A stretch of 21,662 nucleotides of DNA, from assembly GCA_010014835.2 (NCBI GenBank), contig JAAAKB020000011.1:194818-216479 (forward strand), read 5' to 3'. Below are positions 19,755 through 21,662 of the stretch, one piece after another (within the stretch, counting starts at the first letter, position 1; every line of letters starts with the position of its first letter). The notes beneath the pieces are model-generated. The model was not told where the DNA came from. It searched no databases and saw only the letters and a program-made list of their open reading frames with translations. Position numbers and translations under genes: made by a program. Source of the DNA: Apostichopus leukothele. Its lineage: Eukaryota > Echinodermata > Holothuroidea > Aspidochirotida > Stichopodidae.

Positions 19755-20075
19755 GTACTTGTACTGGTACTCATACTAAGGGGAATTCTACTTGTACTCA
19801 TACTCATACTAAGGGGAATTCTACTTGTACTCATACTCATACTAAGGGGAATTCTACTTGTACTCATACTCATACCAAGGGGAATTCTACTTGTACTCAT
19901 ACTCATACCAAGGGGAATTCTACTTGTACTCATACTAAGGGGAATTTTACTTGTACTCATACCAAGGAGAATTGTTCTCATACTGGTACTCATACCAAGG
20001 AGAATTGTACTTGTACTCATACTCATACTAAGGGGAACTCTAATTGTATTGGTACACATACCAAGGGGAATTCTA
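19755..20075. repeat. 27/33-bp minisatellite, 10 units, nested 6-bp repeat, EcoRI sites
   Basis: Each unit contains AAGG(G/A)GAATTCT followed by ACTTGTACTCATACT. Units differ by one extra TACTCA hexamer (27 or 33 bp). Most carry GAATTC. Since lengths are multiples of three, the minus strand stays open from an ATG at 20059 to 19736 as a low-complexity 11-residue repeat (RIPLSMSMSTS type). I take that as a consequence of the repeat and not as a gene. Confidence 0.92.
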
Positions 20076-20139
20076 CTCCTACCATGTGAAGTTCATTTAA
20101 CTTTCCTGACCCTAACCTCTAGCCCTCAATCATGGCAAT

Positions 20140-20431
20140 GCATGGTGATAGTACAGATAAACGTTTTATCCAGGACTTTAACTAATTTCTTATGCTCTTA
20201 ATGTCATTTCATTGATTGTTCAATGTTGTATTTCATGCCATTGTCAATTTTGTATGTTTTCTCTTCTTTTCTTTTCATTGTCATCTGATTGTTTACGTTT
20301 GTATTCCATATTATTTTTTATTATGATTATATTACTTTAATTCTACTTGTAGTTTTAATATTTCGTGGCCTCGGGTGAAGATTAGCTTTACGCTAACCGA
20401 GTATATACCCTTTACTAAATAAATAAAATAG
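20140..20431 (+). mobile_element. Probable 3' end of an L2/CR1-type non-LTR retrotransposon or its SINE
   Basis: The diagnostic part is 20361-20431. CTCGG (20370-20374) pairs with CCGAG (20397-20401). A seven-base 5' bulge follows, then an inner stem TTAGC (20382-20386) with GCTAA (20392-20396) and loop TTTAC. After this come TATATACCC and an (AAAT)n tail. A bulged 3' stem-loop followed by a short tandem tail is the known recognition signal of L2/CR1-clade reverse transcriptases. The upstream T-rich 200 bp is probably the 3' UTR. No reverse-transcriptase ORF is present, so the copy is 5'-truncated or a SINE. The 5' limit is a guess. Confidence 0.6.
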
Positions 20432-20860
20432 CTTCTTCATGTGATCTAACTCAGTATGTTTGTTCCATAGTAAAGCAACTGGAAGGCAATGTACTATTTC
20501 ATATCATAACTGACAAGAGCTGCCAGTTAATCATGAACAGACAATGTTATATTCTCCTCCTCCTACACCTACACACAGTACAAAAGTACTATTAATGTAA
20601 CAACACATGTCAAGTACAACCCAATTGTGGGTTACAACGACATGATGCACTGAAAATGGTTTTCATATTTTCAACGTGAATATTTTGATCTTTCCTGTAA
20701 GATGCACATCATTTTACCTCGTTGAATGTCCCTTTAATAACTACATATTGGTTAAGTAGGCTTCAGGAAAATCTAATATTGAGAAATGTTGACATAAGTA
20801 TACCGAGCAAGTTTGTATGGTTTAACTATTTCATGTTGGAAAAAACCCATTTGATTTCAC

Positions 20861-21124
20861 TTAACTCCAAGAGGTCACACACTCCATAGCTCTGTTGGCA
20901 CATTCCAATCTTTTTACAGTTTCCGGTGATTTTAACTGGACTCTTTCCCAAAAGAAGGTTAAAATTGACTGCTTGATATCTGTCAAATCTATCACTTTGA
21001 CAAAGTTACAAATATCTACTTTATTCTGTGGTATCCCAACCTCAAATTCTGATTTTCCTTTTGAGGAGAGATTATTATTTCTTTTCCAACAAAAGGTTCC
21101 AGCCAGTATCAAGAAAAGCCACAT
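20861..21124 (-). CDS. Hypothetical 87-residue ORF (doubtful)
   Basis: ATG-initiated minus-strand ORF with a hydrophobic start (MWLFLILAGTFCW) followed by a mixed charged segment and the stretch NFVKVIDLTDIKQSILTFF. I recognise no domain. It overlaps an open plus-strand frame that has no ATG. A loosely similar segment (NIVKVTNFTNLLNII) appears in the next minus-strand ORF upstream (21227-21517), so both may derive from a repeated sequence. I see no splice or promoter support. Confidence 0.15.
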   Translation of the reverse strand: MWLFLILAGTFCWKRNNNLSSKGKSEFEVGIPQNKVDICNFVKVIDLTDIKQSILTFFWERVQLKSPETVKRLECANRAMECVTSWS

Positions 21125-21226
21125 AATTTTTGCATGTTTAAGAAATGAGTAGTTACTGGTGAAATTGAAATCCTTAAAATTAGTTCTCTAGGGTTTCATT
21201 TATAACCTTTTAAAATTGACACAATT

Positions 21227-21517
21227 TCAACAAAGAAGTCCACAAAGAAGATGAAAGACTGCAAATTTGATTGACAATTCAGATAAAATGATACTAGTGT
21301 GTATTATGTTCAGTAAATTAGTGAAATTAGTCACCTTGACTATATTCACAATAGCCTGTTCCAGAAATGAAGAGAGACTAAATAACTTGACAGAAACAAA
21401 CAAAAAAGTAGAAATCGGTCGGAAAAATAAAGGTTTCCTGTTTTCACTACGATAGCTATATACCATATATACTTTTCCTCTTAAAATAAGCATAATCACA
21501 AATATTTCTTTGATCAC
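21227..21517 (-). CDS. Hypothetical 96-residue ORF (doubtful)
   Basis: Minus-strand ORF in AT-rich sequence, rich in hydrophobic residues, with no recognised domain. The segment NIVKVTNFTNLLNII loosely resembles one in the ORF at 20861-21124. It is probably chance or repeat-derived. Confidence 0.1.
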   Translation of the reverse strand: MIKEIFVIMLILRGKVYMVYSYRSENRKPLFFRPISTFLFVSVKLFSLSSFLEQAIVNIVKVTNFTNLLNIIHTSIILSELSIKFAVFHLLCGLLC

Positions 21518-21662
21518 TCATCCGTTTAACTGAATATGTACAACAAAGCTTAATTGAATAAACTACTGTATATAGATATTCCCTGTGTTTATCATAAATT
21601 TGTACTGATAATTAATCAATTGATCCTTAGATAAAGAAACACTTCCAGGCAATGTGTTAGTC

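Larger units (their letters stand above)
12691..21662. other. Long AT-rich intergenic region without a recognised coding exon
   Basis: Both strands were read for family motifs and none was found, including no second P450 copy. Contents worth a note are listed separately: two promoter or donor candidates, hairpins, C-runs (16643-16651, 18740-18750, 19640-19647), a pyrimidine-rich stretch (about 15710-15810), minisatellites and a retroelement-like tail. Sub-stretches about 14200-15700 and 17500-19250 show nothing beyond AT-rich simple sequence and a short CATAAT triplication at about 14933-14950. Confidence 0.6.

Noticed and set aside
1-21662. CRISPR array, operon or prokaryotic defence system
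   Set aside because: The tandem arrays have no unique spacers, and the only gene is a spliced animal-type P450.

Overview
The window is AT-rich animal (metazoan) nuclear DNA. It holds one recognisable gene: an intron-containing, plus-strand, clan-2 cytochrome P450. The long introns, the simple-sequence and minisatellite DNA, the remnants that look like non-LTR retrotransposon 3' tails, and the lack of operons or ribosome binding sites all argue against a prokaryote. The protein looks most like the deuterostome CYP17/CYP1/CYP2 group, and I would guess a marine invertebrate deuterostome such as an echinoderm. That guess is an inference and is not proved by the sequence.

Layout. Positions 1-2547 are non-coding 5' flank or an upstream intron; I see only AT-rich repeats and small hairpins. 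Positions 2548-12190 carry the P450 in four coding exons: 2581-3466, 4845-4997, 8854-8958 and 11859-12190. Joined, they give an uninterrupted 491-residue protein with a membrane anchor, Pro-rich hinge, I-helix AGTDT, ExxR, PERF and the FxxGxRxCxG heme-cysteine loop. A splice acceptor just before the ATG suggests a non-coding first exon further upstream. All three coding introns are phase 1. Intron 2 (3.9 kb) holds a minisatellite of about 26 copies of a 15-bp unit with a palindromic core, a C-rich tract between 9-bp inverted repeats, and a minus-oriented element tail. Intron 3 (2.9 kb) contains a CpG- and E-box-containing island. Positions 12191 to about 12690 are probably 3' UTR with ATTAAA-type polyadenylation signals.

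From about 12.7 kb to the end I find no convincing coding exon. Two places (13.0-13.24 kb and 16.97-17.48 kb) look like a promoter plus a first exon ending in a good splice donor, and could serve a neighbouring gene beyond the window. The rest is AT-rich DNA with C-runs, a (TAA)n tract between 11-bp direct repeats, a 27/33-bp minisatellite with a nested 6-bp repeat, and a retrotransposon-like 3' tail with a bulged hairpin. A few minus-strand ORFs of 80-96 codons are recorded with low confidence.

The P450 would act alone as a microsomal monooxygenase, taking electrons from NADPH-P450 reductase. No partner enzyme or gene cluster is visible. Its most unusual protein feature is a threonine where the C-helix WxxxR motif normally has arginine. 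No clearly new multi-gene system is visible.
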